Shown: in pieces, positions 34,238 through 46,588 of the stretch
Position numbering within the stretch: the first letter of the stretch is position 1
How the letters are laid out: each line of letters opens with the position of its first letter
NCBI RefSeq assembly: GCF_016545825.1
Contig: NC_052621.1
Span: 1,264,199 to 1,328,198 of the forward strand
Direction: 5' to 3'
Length of the DNA: 64,000 nucleotides
Origin: Eucalyptus grandis
Taxonomy: Eukaryota; Streptophyta; Magnoliopsida; Myrtales; Myrtaceae
Position numbers and translations under genes: made by a program
Notes under the pieces: model-generated
The model's database searches: none
The model's input: the letters and a program-made list of their open reading frames with translations, nothing else
Told to the model about the DNA's origin: nothing

Positions 34238-37200
34238 GGGAGAAGCGTTAAAAAAGTCCTAAACCTTTTGTATTTGTGCAAATTTAGTCATAAACCTTTT
34301 TTGGTGCCAATTTAGTCATTTTCGGCTAATTTTGATCAGATTTTGCTGACTAGGCGCCGGCCAGATGATGTGGCCCAATTGACGCTGACGTGGACAAATT
34401 TTAATAATATATTCATTTTTTTCTTTTTTTCTTCTCTCCTCTTTCCTTCGGCCGGTTGCCAGTCCTCAGCAACTAGCCAGAGGCGATGTCACGCCCCGAA
34501 CCCTGAGCGTGTGCCCATCCCTCTTTAGTTGATAATATATTGCAATTTTCCAGGACGAGTCGCCAACCCTTTTCTTTTTATTGCACATGCGGAAGCAAAA
34601 ATAAATTCCCGACATTTATCATCTCGGGATAGAAAAGCGAGTAACAACAAATTCACAAACAAACATGTATTTATAATATACCGAGTCATGTATAAAGTCT
34701 GTGGCCAAAAGACTACAAAGGACTAGCCCTCCAAAAAGAAGTGGTCCTATCTAACCTACACTTCTGATCACCTCCTCTCGGCTCCAGGTTCTCCACTCGA
34801 CGACCCTGAAAATGGTTATACAATAACCAGTGAGACAATGTCTTAACAAGACCATGCTCTAAACCCCGATTAGGAGGGAAATATGCCCAAAGGTGTCCTA
34901 ACCACACAATCACGCATTTAGTATAAAGGACTTACCTCGCCTCAATTCCATCATGCGGGTTAGTACAATTTATATCACAAATAGCACGAGAGCATGAGCA
35001 ACAAATAAGCTCCAACAACTGAAACGCCACACTCAATTCTCAAATCAGCACAAAGATCCTAGTTATAGGGCCAAATTGTTATGACACGTCCCATTCTATG
35101 TCACAAAATTTTGTCCCATAATTCGGCGCAGATATTCCACTCAACACGCGTTCCAATTGATGATTACACCCACTCTAGGGTACAGCCTACTAGAAGTTCA
35201 GCAGTCTATTGGCGTAGCCAGACATTGTCTCACCCCATTGAGCACGGTTACATCTCTCAAAGACGACTTTCTCGAAGGAATATAGGTCCAGCCTCTACTG
35301 CAACCCAAATCCCAATAAATGAGTATCCCATAAAGGGTAACGTCCATCCGACACAGTTCGAGGACGGGTTCTCTTAACCAACACACGACCAATCAACCTC
35401 GACTCAGCACACCGTGCATTGCACTCAATTGCCTCAATTAAAATAGTATTCCTAGCCTATTTTCTTCGTATTAAAAACCCTCGATGAAAATAGTCGTGTG
35501 TGGGTACACGATCAGATTGGACCTAGAAAATTCATGACATTCTTTTTAAAATCCCACTGGTTTATATAGTATATAAAATTATTTTCGGTGTTCAAAACCC
35601 GACACCCGGGATTTTCTAAATAAATATCAAAATCTGCAAATTTTGGAATTAAATACCAAATTTCCAATCGCACTCAATTTTCACAATTTAACACTCACTT
35701 GCGAAAATTAACCACATCAAAGAATCAAGACAAAATTCTGGTCACCGACTATCCCGGCCTAATTTCTAGAAAATATTAATAATTAAATAATTACTGAAAT
35801 TAATCAAATACATTCATTAAATACTAAAAATGTTAACTTAGATTAAATAATTCTAATCTAACTACCTATTGAGTTAAATAAATTATTTTAAACATCCTAG
35901 CTACATAACAATACACTAATCTAATTAACTTATAATTTCTAACCACCTGATTAAATAATCTAGCTATCCTAATTTAACTAACTAAACTAATAATAAACTA
36001 ATTACACTTAAATAAATCTAAACACTCCTTAAACGTTATTAGACTACTAATGAGAGTTTAGTGTATAAACTCACCGGTTTATTACGGAAACCGGTTCACC
36101 GCGACGACGGCACGACGGCGGCCGAAACTTGAGTTTGCGATGGCGTCAACGGAGCTCGGACCGGGCCTAGAACTGGCCCAACAAATCTCAGCCCAAGCTG
36201 AGACTTGTTGCTGAAATGGGCTGGGCTTGAAGCAGGCTGACAAATTGGGCTTGGTTTCACAGGCTTCGAATGGGCTGGACCCAAAGTTGAAAACTGAATT
36301 GGGCTTGCTGCGGCTGGCTTCAAGAATTCACTGGATCCATGGGCTTCAAAGGCTAAACTGTGGGTTGCTTCTTGGGCTGCATCGTGGGCTTCGGTGAAGG
36401 AATCCGTGGCCGTGAGGAGGAGAGAAGCAGCAACGTCCACGAGTTGAAGAAGCTGGACGCTGGCCGTGGCTTCGATCGAAGGAGGGAGCGGCTCGCGGGT
36501 GGGCGACAAGGACTGGTGAAGGAGGACGTGTGGCAGTCGGTTTGCCTCGGTCGTTGACGCTACTGAGGTTGACTGAATTTTCGGTGGAATTTGCTGGCCG
36601 AAGATGAAGCAGTGGAGACAGGCGCGTGGGACGATGGTTGATGATGATGATGCAGTGGATGGATGGTATGAGACGTTGGGGATGGCTGCTTCACTTTCGT
36701 GGGTTTATGCGTGGGTGGAGAGAAAATGGGAATGATGGGATGATGGGAAGAGACGTGAGGAAGAAAATGAAAATGGGGATGAGTGCAGAAAGAAAAGATG
36801 AAAGCAAAAGCGTGAAAGGGGGAAAATTAGTCAAGAAACGTGCAAAGGAAGCTTGAAGAGGGGGAGGATAGCGATGGAAGAGGGCCCAAAAGTCAGCAAA
36901 TTCTATCCTCTTAATTAAACACATGTCCCCTAATTCTTTCTTGAAAATCAATTCACCAATAATCCAACTTAAAACCAAATGTTGCACCCCCCCTTGAAGC
37001 TCCGAATTTCACTAATTTTCAGCTCCAATTTCTTCAACAAATTCCCAAATCGACGTCTAATTTGAATGAAGACAAAGCCCATAGAATTTCTACAAGTGCC
37101 CCTCGTCAAAACCCATCCGAAGTTTTGTTATTTTTCTGCCACGTCCGAGACGATTTTCTGTAAAAATCTCGGAATCTCCGAAAATTTTTTTGGAGGGTGA

Positions 37201-38587
37201 GTTGACGTTCCTAAAATAGATCGTGACATCACACAACTTTCAATTTCTAAAATCAGGTTCAAATTCACAGTTAATTTCAATCTGACGTGCTTTTAGTGTA
37301 ACCTGGTCAATTGGGTAGTTTCTTGGAATTTTTAGTGCAATTGACCAGTGATCGATTTATCTCAAGTCACAACGTACATTTTCGACACATTGGTGACGCT
37401 CGGTTGTCGTGAAAATCTCGATATTTCAAATATAGATACCAGGTACAGAAATGACAAAAAAATCGGTTTAGTGCCGTTAGATGAGAATTTTGCAATTAGG
37501 TGGAATCACCCACGCACTAATCACATATCTCCATCAAATCGATCTATCTCCAGTCTTTGATCGATTTTTGACGATGCTGTAATGACCCTTGCAAATCAAC
37601 ACGGTCGAGCAGTCGATTCCTGGTCGAATTCTCAGGTCCATTGCATTTAGATCCCTTAATTGCTTCCCCAGATAATCCAGTTATCTCGTAAGTGATCAAC
37701 TCAGAGAATAATACTATAGGCACGTCGATGAAAGGCCCAATTTGTTTAATCGAAGATAAATTCTGAAAATTCAGGCTATTACAGGCGAAGGCCGGCGAGC
37801 CTCACCAGCCACCTCGCGTTTGGCGAGGGTCAAGCCTTGCCCATGGCCTCGTGGCCCGGGCGGTGTGGGAAAGGCTCGCCCTCATCGGATCCGGTGAGCC
37901 TCACTAGCCTGGTGGGAGGTCACCCTCAAGGCCTAGGCGGCCTAGAGCTAGCCTCACATTGGGTTGTCGAGGGTCGAGCCTTGCCCATGGCCGACAAGGC
38001 TCGACCTCGCTGAATCATGGCCTAGGCTGTGCCAGTGAGGCTCGCCCCGCCGGGATTAGACAAGAGGCTGCCCCGAGGCCGGGGTGGCCTTGAGCTAGCC
38101 TCGCACGGGGCGAGGGTCAAGCCTCACCCAAGGCCGCCGAGGCTCAACCTCGCCGAATCACGGCTGGGCGATGCCGGCGAGGCTCGACCCTTGCCGCCTA
38201 GCACGAGGCCGCCCTCATGGCCACTGGCGAGGTGGCCGGTGAGGCTAGCTGGCCGGCGAGGTCCGGCAAGGTCGACCGGCTCTGGCCGTCCCTCTAGCCA
38301 GCCGTCGCCAAGGTCCGTGGATCGATTGGAGGAAAAGGAAAAATAACAAATAACAAATTTAAAAATATTAAAATATTAAAATATTATTAAAAGTTGTCTA
38401 CGTCAACACCGATCGGGTCACGTCAGCCGACCGACGTCCAGTTAGCAAAATCCGGCCAAAATTGGTCGGAAATGACTCAATCAACACAAAGTAAAAAAGG
38501 TTTAGGACTAAATTGGCAAAAAGAAAAAATTTTAAGATTAAATTGACACAAAGACAAAAGGTTTAGGGCTTTTTTAACACTTCTCCC
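34238..38587. mobile_element. Mutator-like non-autonomous transposon containing a solo LTR
   Basis: The two ends are long inverted repeats: GGGAGAAGCGTTAAAAAAG at the left and, read inward from the right, GGGAGAAGTGTTAAAAAAG. Similarity continues for well over 100 bp with mismatches. Direct repeats ATGATTTCTC flank it (34228-34237 and 38588-38597), and two paralogous flanks carry the unfilled site. Long TIRs with a 9-10 bp duplication point to MULE. Without the 3.3-kb LTR inside, it is about 1.05 kb: two TIR arms around a GC-rich core (34440-34486 plus 37784-38330). No transposase is encoded. The open frame 38029-38346 lies in the GC-rich core and is not recognised. Confidence 0.85.
34487..37783 (+). 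mobile_element. solo LTR of about 3.3 kb inside the Mutator-like element
   Basis: Begins TGTCACGCCCCGAACCC and ends GGCTATTACA, TG...CA termini. It is flanked by GGCGA at 34482-34486 and 37784-37788, a clean 5-bp target duplication. There is no internal second terminus, primer-binding site or gag/pol, so it is a solo LTR or a non-autonomous unit of a long-LTR (Gypsy-type) family. Orientation is by terminal sequence only. Open frames at 36096-36509 and 36626-36856 are compositional. Confidence 0.75.
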
Positions 38588-39456
38588 ATGATTTCTCATA
38601 TGTGTACCTATGAATGTGTCTCTCTGTTTCTGCTTAATTCATTTTCTCATAATTCAAAAGCAAAGGATCATACAACTCCCCCTCATTTCACTTGAGATCT
38701 AAAGTTTGAATTATATTGAGTTCCTTCTTTCAGCAAAGGAGACGACACTTCAATGACAAAATTAGTAATTGTGCGCTATTGCTTTGCAATTTCATCATAA
38801 TGTTTTACATTCACACCTCACATTTTTCACGACTCCACAACATGTGCTTCCATGATCATTGCACACTCTCTTTCTCTATCTTATGCATGCAAAAAGATGG
38901 TTCTCTGATAGAATTCAACTGTTCGTACTTTTATTAGGGTTTTTTCACCTTACTAGAGATATCAACTTTTATTTGTCCGACTTTCCAAATCATTAAATTT
39001 AGCAACTCTCTTTAGAATTGTTGATATTTGATAGAGCTATTACCAACTTTTATTCCGATTAAGTGACCGATAATTTTTGCATTATTAGTTCTTATTTATG
39101 TTATTTACCAACACTTGTTTGGTTTGTTCAAATTATCATTTTTTTTCTTTATTTTTGACAAAAAAATCTCTTATCTTTTATAAATTTCTATTTACCATTT
39201 TCAGGACGTGCAACTATTATATGAGAATATTAATTTGTATTGTAGTTAATTGCTTAAAAAGAAAAAGGAAAGAAAATGATAAAAAGAAAAACATTCAAAA
39301 ATTAAAAAAAATCGCAAAAAATTGTCGACATTAGCGATTTCTAACTAAAATTATTCGGAATGATAAATTGGCAAATTTTTCAAAATTTTATGACTAAATT
39401 AACATAATTAAAAATTATAAGACTAAATTGACAAGTTATCAAAAATTTATGACTAA
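38588..39456 (+). repeat. SOT 3' flank, copy C, distal part
   Basis: Continues the SOT4 flank after the Mutator-like insertion, collinear with 6398-7314 and 22505-23380. No gene seen. Confidence 0.8.
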
Positions 39457-40445
39457 GGACGTGTTTGGCAATAGGCCAAATAGTAAAAATTTCTATTCTT
39501 TTGTTCCTAATAATAGATTTAGAACAAAAATCCATCTGGTAATTTTTTTTTTCCCAAGAAAAAATTTGTTTCCTTGAATAGATTCGGAATAGAATCAATG
39601 AGTAGAAAAAAGTTAATTCTTTGTTCTCGAGGACAATTCCAGAATCAAAGCCGACCTATTTTTTCTATTCTCTTCTTTCTTCTTGTTATTCTTCTTCCTC
39701 TCTCTTCTTCTTCCACTACCCCCACCATCAATCAACTACCGACGCCGCCACCAATTGCCGGTGACCAATTGGGTGAGATTTGGCGAGCTGGGCCGGAGGC
39801 TTGCCTTGCCACCGGCCGAGGTGAGGCTCACCCGAGCCTCACCAATGGTTAGGAGAGCCTCGCTTGGCCATTAGTGAGGTTTGCCTAGCCACTGGCGAGC
39901 CTTGCCTGGCCTAGTGAGGCTCAGCCGAGCCATGGTTGGGCCAGGTCAAGCCTCGCCCAGATTTGGCAAGGTCAAGCTCGCCTAGCCGCTAACAAGGCTC
40001 GACCAAGCCGACCTCGTAGTAGCCTAGTAAGGTCAAGCTCCGCCGATGGCTAGGCAAGGCTTGGCTAAGCCTTGGTTAGGCAAGCGACCTAGCCTAGATC
40101 TGGTAAGGTCGAGCCTTGCCCAGCTACCGGTGAGGCTCAGCCAATGAGACGTGGCCTTACTTGGGGCCGGCAACCGGCCATCCTAGTCGACGATCGGCCA
40201 AAGCTTGAAGAAGAAGAGAAAGAAGAAAAAAGTAATAAAATTATTTAAAAATTAAAAGAAAATGATTTAGATTAGAAATTTTGAGAATGGTACCAAACAC
40301 AATTCTAGCCTTAGAGTAAAAATTTTGGACAGTTATCAAAGGCCTTAAAATGCTTTAAAAATTGTTTCTGAGAACAAAATAGAAAAAAAAAATCATTTCT
40401 AGTTAGAAATTGTTCCTGGGAACAGAATAATTATCAAATGTATCA
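39457..40445. mobile_element. H1 element, unit C
   Basis: Left end GGACGTGTTTGGCAATAGGCC after TAA (39454-39456); right end ATCAAATGTATCA before TAA (40446-40448). Same insertion point as the H1 copies of units A and B, so the insertion predates the duplication of the units. GC-rich core about 39770-40200. Confidence 0.8.
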
Positions 40446-42030
40446 TAAATTGGCACAAATAAAAAGTTTATAACTGAAGTAACCACTATATACTAGGTTT
40501 ATTATGACTTTTTGGATAATTTTTCGACATAAAAAGATTACAATCTGAACCAAATGTTGCAAAATCATGGAAGGAAAGTTATTTAATAATTAATTGATTT
40601 CTTATGAATTTCCTAACCTAATGAGGACGGCATGCTTTGATCATATGTCAGACGTGGACTAACTTCGATGCAAGAAAGGTAGCTCATGATTTGTACCGCT
40701 CCATCAATATACAATATGATCGGAAATTCTGGGGTTTCAATCAAATTCCATTATATATCATAAATTTTATTAATAATGAAAAACCAAAATGCGAGTCTTG
40801 TAGGATATAAAGTGGGTGCGGAAGCGGGGGGGAAATTAGAAATATACCATGAAAATATATTATCTCTTAAAAGTAGGCCTACAAAACTTATTTAGAATCC
40901 TTCCCACCTCTAGTTCTGGATAGAAACTCAAATCTTGGTAGCTCGACATATGTGGTCACCTCTTATTATATAAAACCAGAAATTGAGAGAGACGGGAGTT
41001 TATGCCTGAAGAAGACAAACAAGCGCCCCCAAAAAAAAAAAAAAACAAAAGAAAAAAAGTTTCTTTACGACCAAAAAAATATGAATTATGGATATGCCAA
41101 TTTTGACTAAACCTTTCTCATGAAGCACCGCGAGTCCCCTAAAGAAAGGCCTTCCAAATTAATACAATGTGCGAATTATGTGTTTGGTGCTATATGCAAT
41201 AAGAGTTTTACCTAGCACTATATTAAAATTGATGAAGGTGCGCACACAAGAAATTAATAGAAATAACCTATAAGGAATCTACTAGGGGGTTCGTCATTTT
41301 TCACATGTGTTTCAAGGGTATGCAATGCCTAGAAAGCAATGAAGTCACCAGACTCTTTGTGGCGCACATTCCTTACTTATCAATGTCAGAGAGTGTCAAG
41401 CAATTGGACTACCAGATTATCTGTCACAACCTATTGCACATTCCTTATTTATGTGAGTTAGTTACACCTTTATTTTTTTTGTTAAGTTTTCCCAATAGAA
41501 AAGTTTGAAAAAAAAAACAAATACATCAAATAATCAAATAAATTGATCATTTCTAAAATCCAATAACAAATTTTATGGATTCCTAACCCAGCAAATAAAA
41601 TGTGATAAATAAATAGAAAAAAAGTTGTTAAATAAAATAAAAGGACACGCTCGTAAGTAATTTAAATAAGAATTAGTAATACAAAATTAGTTGGTAATTC
41701 GATCCTCCAATTTTAATAAATGACCCAGATTTTTGTAGCTGGCTAGCTCCAATGAATGGTGGCTTCTCATTATTAGAATCAAGAAATGAGAGAAACACCA
41801 TTACGTGCCTAGGTTTATGCACGTTTGAGATTTGCTTGGAATTAGCGAGAAGGTCACCGATGCGTCAATTGTGTGGTGATGTTAATAAGACGTGGAATGT
41901 TGAATGCCAACTCAAAAAAAAAATCCAATCAGGTACTCAATTCCTTGGATATTATGGCCAGTACACAGGAGATTAATATGTTGCGATTTTTCCTACATCG
42001 ATTATAGAAAGGGTTGATGGTTGGTTCCAA
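40446..42030 (+). repeat. SOT unit spacer, unit C
   Basis: Collinear with 11529-13087 and 15590-17154. It is uninterrupted at the site where unit B carries the MITE (around 41720). Contains one SOT relic. Confidence 0.75.
41344..41445 (+). pseudogene. sulfotransferase middle relic 4
   Basis: TRLFVAHIPYLSMSESVKQL in frame, then DYQIICHNLLHI, aligning with [20 protein letters not shown] and [12 protein letters not shown] of SOT1. The catalytic His is retained, but two codons of the 3'-phosphate site are lost and its Arg is His. Confidence 0.75.
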
Positions 42031-42969
42031 GGATTTGGTAACCATTTTATTTTTTAGAACAATTTATACTCAAAAATAGTTTTTTCTTGATCTATTCCCA
42101 GACGAGTTTCTGAACATTCGAAAGTATTTAATAACTGTACAAAACTTTTATTTCGGAATAGAATGCTTTTGATATGACCCTCAAATTTTTTATGACTTAA
42201 GATTCTTTTAATTTTTTGATAATTTTATTCTTTTATTCTTTTTATTCTTTTCTTTTGCTTTTTTTCCCTTTAGCCGATAGCCAAGCTCAGAGGAGCCTCG
42301 CCAGGCTCAAAGGAGCCTCGCCGACTAGGCAAGGTCGAGCCTTAATAATTTTATTACATGTTTCTCTTTTTTTTTCTTCTTTTTCTTTTCTTTTTCCTTT
42401 TCTTCTTCATCTTTTACCTCTAGCTAGTTGCCAGCCTCGGGGGAGCCTCATTGGTTGGGTGAGGCTCGACCTCCCCCGGTGAGGCCGAGCATCGCCTAGC
42501 TACCAATAAGGGTCAACCTCGCCCAATCCGCGCGAGGTCAACCTCGCAATGGCCGGGCGAGGTCATTCACTAGTCATCATTGTGGCTAGGTATGTGAGGT
42601 CGAGTCTCGCTGCGAGCTCACAAGGCTTCGACGAGGTCGCTGGACCTCGTCTAGCTGATCGCCAATCATCGTCGCGGCTAACGACTAGCTAGAGCAAGAA
42701 GAAGAGGAAGAAAAAAAGAAAGAAAAGAAAAGAAAAGAGAGAACAAAAAATGTTTTGGGTTTGATTCTTGAGTTGTTCTCGAGAATAAAGAAATAACTTC
42801 TTTTTTTTTTTTTTTTTTTTACTCCTTGAATTTATTCCAAACCTATTTCCATGAACAAATTTATTTTTAAGAACAAAAATTTTACCAAACGGATTTCTAT
42901 TTTTTTTCTTTGTTTTGGGGAATAAAAGAACATAATTAGATGTAGTTCGGTCGGTTACCAAACATGCCC
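42031..42969. mobile_element. H2 element, unit C
   Basis: Starts GGATTTGGTAACC after CAA and ends AACATGCCC before TAA. Includes a local duplication of CAGGCTCA(A)AGGAGCCTCGCC near 42285-42325. Poly-T/poly-A arms around a GC-rich core. Confidence 0.7.
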
Positions 42970-43289
42970 TAAATGTGAGGGACATCCTTCGAGCTAGCTT
43001 TTACGATGAGACTTTCCCTTACACTTATAAATCAATCATCAGTCCATTTTATAACCAATGTAGGATAAACTCAAATAATCTCCCTCTCATACATTGAGCT
43101 TAGATTGAGGCCAAGTCCAGACATATTGGTAATATGATTTTGATACTAGTGTTAGGTGGTCTTGGGAGCCAACACAATGGACATGATTTGCATGAACTTG
43201 GTACATTTGTGCCCACCCTTTATCAGTTATTAGATCACATGGATCTCATGAGAAGCCAACGACATCTGCAAATGCCATGTGAATGAGGG

Positions 43290-43467
43290 AAGGTGATTAG
43301 GAGGCCATTGATGAGCTGATTGCTTCACTTGCCCAAGGGAAAGTCCTTAATCTTCCTCCTCATTGCCTTTACCAAAACTTTTGGTGCCCGATCGTTGTGC
43401 TTCCTTACGTGGTCGCATTCTAGAGGCATTTTGAGGCTAAAGACAAGGAAATTGTTGTGGCCTCTAA
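43290..43467 (+). pseudogene. sulfotransferase N-terminal relic, unit C
   Basis: EAIDELIASLAQGKVLNLPP, then LYQNFWCPIVVLPYVVAF with TAG codons at 43298 and 43421. It ends at the same breakpoint (before AAGTGTACAG) as the unit A and unit D relics. Confidence 0.75.
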
Positions 43468-44429
43468 GTGTACAGAAGGATTGGTATGAATAACTAAAGA
43501 ACCAACAAACAAGTGAAAATTCGATTTAATAAGTACAAACTCGCACATTCTCCTAACCTTCAATAGGAACTAAAATAAACTTAAAAGTTTAAGCAAATAT
43601 GACCATCAAATGGGTCTAGAATCTTGTTCAAGCGCTCCCAAAAGAACAGGTAACATCAGAGTGGTCCCATCTGGCTTACTGATTTGCTAATTAAGGCAAA
43701 CAATCCGGTCCTACCATAGATTAATAATACTTCTACTTTTGGATGTAATGTACGGCTATCATCGCTTTTTGATATGGACCCACCCATGGAACGTGCCCAC
43801 GTTTTATGCACTTCCACTTGGGGTCTGCGATAAGGCTTTAATGCGCCAAATGTATGGTCCCCTTGCAAAGACATGACAATGCAATAGCAGCTGGCTTTTA
43901 CTCGTCCTGTCCTAGCCACTGGTTGGCTTTTTGACAGGTGATGGATCCCAGTTCCAGTCTTGGTGACGTCGAGACCCATGCAATGATCAGCTGACTTGTG
44001 GCAATTACGCTCAAGGTCCCACCAATTGACAATGATATGTCTGTGTGCTTTGATTTTCTCGCTTGATATTACTACAGAATCGGGAAATATCATGAACATG
44101 AACGTCGAAGATATAAATTTGGAGCATATGGTGGATTTTATTAGTTGGGTTGATGTAAAAATCGCTCAGTAACTAAAGATCGCGTTAAAAAATTTTCTAG
44201 GGACAAATGTCAAAGAAAAAACTGTTTTATGAAAGCTGAAGTAAGATCTCTCACGACACAACTAAAACGAAAAATAAAATGTGGTAAAGCTCAGGATAGA
44301 AAATTTCAGATTAAAGACAATGTCGATTATGTCTTAAATGTTTATTGTAAGTGCGATTTTAGTGATTTTAGCTCACATATGTGGAGAGCTGAAGGGAAAG
44401 GATGTGCTAAGTTTGCCATGGACATGTAA
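43468..44429. repeat. spacer after the N-terminal relic, unit C
   Basis: Highly similar to 49204-50190 and less so to 18543-19450. Open frames differ between copies and none is recognisable. Confidence 0.6.
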
Positions 44430-44995
44430 AGGCATGTATGAGTTTTAAGACATGTTTTGTAACCGTGGATATGTTTGGCAAAAATAAAATTCCATGACAA
44501 TAATGATCAATGGTCAGATTTTGCATCTGGCATCTGCTCTTCCATAAGGACACGTGTCACATATGCACAAATGCGCGAGACATGCGCGCATGCACAAAGG
44601 TAGCGACTCGTGCTTGAGCGTGGCAGTGCACGCCGACCACCTTCGCAGCGCGCAACTGCGCGTGGTCCCATCCGACTAACATCAAAGTGGTCCACCGCGG
44701 CCTCCTTCTCAACTCCCTCGACCATGTCGCCGGTTGGGGATGCTGTCCTCCGGAACACCAACTTCGGGAGTTCGAGTTCTCGAACGGCACGGCTGTGAGC
44801 ATGATCCATGGAGGGGCAGCGGTGGGGGGGGGGTGATCGAAGGAGGGAGAGCGGGACCGAGGGAGAGGGTGAGAGTGACAGTGAAGATGGAGGTGAAGTC
44901 GAGCGAGCTTGCAGTAGACATCGACGAGAGCAGGAGCCTAGCCAGCGACGTCGGCTCAAATATAGCACGAGCACGAGCGCCGGAGAGAGCAAAGG
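44430..44995. repeat. GC-rich duplicated segment, copy 1
   Basis: Closely matches 50190-50660: TTGCATCTGGCATCTGC, an ACACGTGTCA word (44550), a GCGCGC-rich middle and GTTCGAGTCTCGAACGG-like sequence. In unit B a shortened version is at 27640-27890. The antisense strand is open over 44507-44992, but the frame is not kept in the second copy (a shorter, differently ending frame), so I do not call a gene. Confidence 0.6.
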
Positions 44996-45299
44996 TGAGG
45001 TAACCTGAAATTTTGAATTTACGGAAGGAAGGGAGAGGAGAGGCGTGAAGAAAGAAGAGGGTCTGCAGAGGGAAAGACAACCTGCAGAAAAAAAAACTAT
45101 CGTCGTCCCTTTTGTTGTAGCTACAAGACTGAAAATTTTTCAAAATGGCGCCTCATTTCTTGTCCAGTCAGTCCAGCTTGTGGACCCCACGAGGACACGT
45201 GTCGCCTTCCTACCACCTTATTATTTGCCACGCTGGATCTTATTTACCACGCTGAAACATGAAGAGTACCCAATATTTTCTCCTTAATGTCTACGAAAA

Positions 45300-45580
45300 A
45301 GGAATTGCCACCCATATCCATATAATGACATGTCATATCTGTATACCAACCATTATGCCAGCCGGCTGTCCAATCGTCATGCCCCCCACAAGAGTCACAC
45401 GAGTATAGGCAGCCTTTAAGAGGCAGTACATCAATTGTAGTCAAATAATGGGCCGTGGAGATAAAGTCGGAGCAAAACAATGAAAAACCCACGCTCGCTA
45501 GCAAGGGAAAGGTAAGTGCTTCACTTTCATGTGCTTGTTTCGATTCGTACTCAAACACCAAGCCTAGCGGTACCACCATC
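45300..45580 (+). promoter_or_regulatory. putative SOT5 promoter and leader
   Basis: CATATAATG with a TATAAT word at 45321, CCAAT at 45370 and CCTTTAAGAGG at 45412 are candidate core elements. The block is repeated before SOT6 (50840-51080) but differs from the SOT1 type. The leader contains a strong splice-donor-like AAAGGTAAGT at 45509-45517, shared with SOT6 and absent from SOT1, SOT3 and SOT4. No acceptor is evident before the start codon. Confidence 0.4.
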
Positions 45581-46588
45581 ATGGCACACCACCAACATTG
45601 TTCGGAGTCCGCCATAGCAGGTTCTAAAGAACATGATCGGGAGGCCATTGATGAACTCATTGCTTCACTTCCCCGGAGGAAAGGCGCGGTTCGTCCTTTC
45701 CAATGCCTTTACCAAAACTTTTGGTGCCCAATCTTCGCAGTTCCCAAAGTGATCGCATTTCAGCGACACTTCGAAACCAAACACAGCGACATTGTCCTGG
45801 CCTCTCTTCCCAAGTCAGGGACTACCTGGCTAAAGGCCCTGGTGTTCTCTGTTGTTAACCGCTCCCGCTTCGACATCTCCAACACGCCTTTGCTAACTTC
45901 GAACCCTCATGAACTCGTCCCTTTCTTCGAGTTCCAGCAGTACGGAAGCAGTCCGAGGCCCAACCTTGGTGGCCTGGTGGAGCCAAGGCTTTTCGCAACG
46001 CACATCCCTTACCCCTCCTTGCCGGAGTGTATCAAGCGGTTAGACTGTCGGATCATTTACATCTGCCGGAACCCATTGGACATGATGGTTTCATCTTGGC
46101 ACTTCTACGTCCAGATGGCACGGTCGGAGAACCAGCCGGAGTGGTCCTTGGAAGAGCATTTCGAGATCTATTGCCAAGGGAAACTATCATTCGGGCCCTT
46201 TAGGGATCACATGATGGGATATTGGAAGAAGAGCTTGGAGAGACCGCACAAGGTGTTGCTCCTCAGGTATGAGGACTTGAAGGAGGATATTGTAGGACAG
46301 CTGAAGAGGGTGGCCGAGTTTGTGGGTCTTCCCTTCACTAAGGAGGAAGAGGAGGGAGGTGTGATCGAAGAGATAGCCAAAATGTGTAGCTTAAAGACCC
46401 TCAAGGACTTGGAGGTCAACAAATCCGGCAAAGTAGCCTTGACGATCGAGTTCGAGAAGAGAAGCTTTTTTAGGAAAGGGGAGGTGGGTGATTGGGTTAA
46501 CCATCTAACTCCTTCCATGGTGGATCGCCTCAATAGCATCATCCAAGAAAAGATGAGCCCCTTTGGGTTGGAATTCAAAACGTGTTGA
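45581..46588 (+). CDS. SOT5, cytosolic sulfotransferase (intact, 335 aa)
   Basis: PAPS-dependent cytosolic sulfotransferase with a complete motif set: LPKSGTTW at 76-83 (Lys78), catalytic His141 in [15 protein letters not shown]...SSWHF at 162-175 (Arg163, Ser171), RYEDLKED at 229-236, and [14 protein letters not shown] at 298-311. It is six residues longer than SOT1. A loop before the catalytic region reads FEFQQYGSSPRPNLGG where SOT1 has [11 protein letters not shown], next to the expected acceptor pocket, so its substrate may differ. The C-terminus is near identical to SOT1, apart from MSPFG and KTC for MRPFG and KMC. I start at ATG 45581 rather than the in-frame ATG 45455, by alignment with SOT1. 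It is intronless, with no targeting signal. Its unit carries almost no transposon insertions. Confidence 0.95.
   Translation: MAHHQHCSESAIAGSKEHDREAIDELIASLPRRKGAVRPFQCLYQNFWCPIFAVPKVIAFQRHFETKHSDIVLASLPKSGTTWLKALVFSVVNRSRFDISNTPLLTSNPHELVPFFEFQQYGSSPRPNLGGLVEPRLFATHIPYPSLPECIKRLDCRIIYICRNPLDMMVSSWHFYVQMARSENQPEWSLEEHFEIYCQGKLSFGPFRDHMMGYWKKSLERPHKVLLLRYEDLKEDIVGQLKRVAEFVGLPFTKEEEEGGVIEEIAKMCSLKTLKDLEVNKSGKVALTIEFEKRSFFRKGEVGDWVNHLTPSMVDRLNSIIQEKMSPFGLEFKTC

Noticed and set aside
36096..36856. Open frames inside the 3.3-kb solo LTR
   Set aside because: Low-complexity composition, opposite strands overlapping, and no family resemblance.
44507..44992. 161-codon antisense frame in the GC-rich segment
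   Set aside because: Not preserved in the second copy at 50190-50690.
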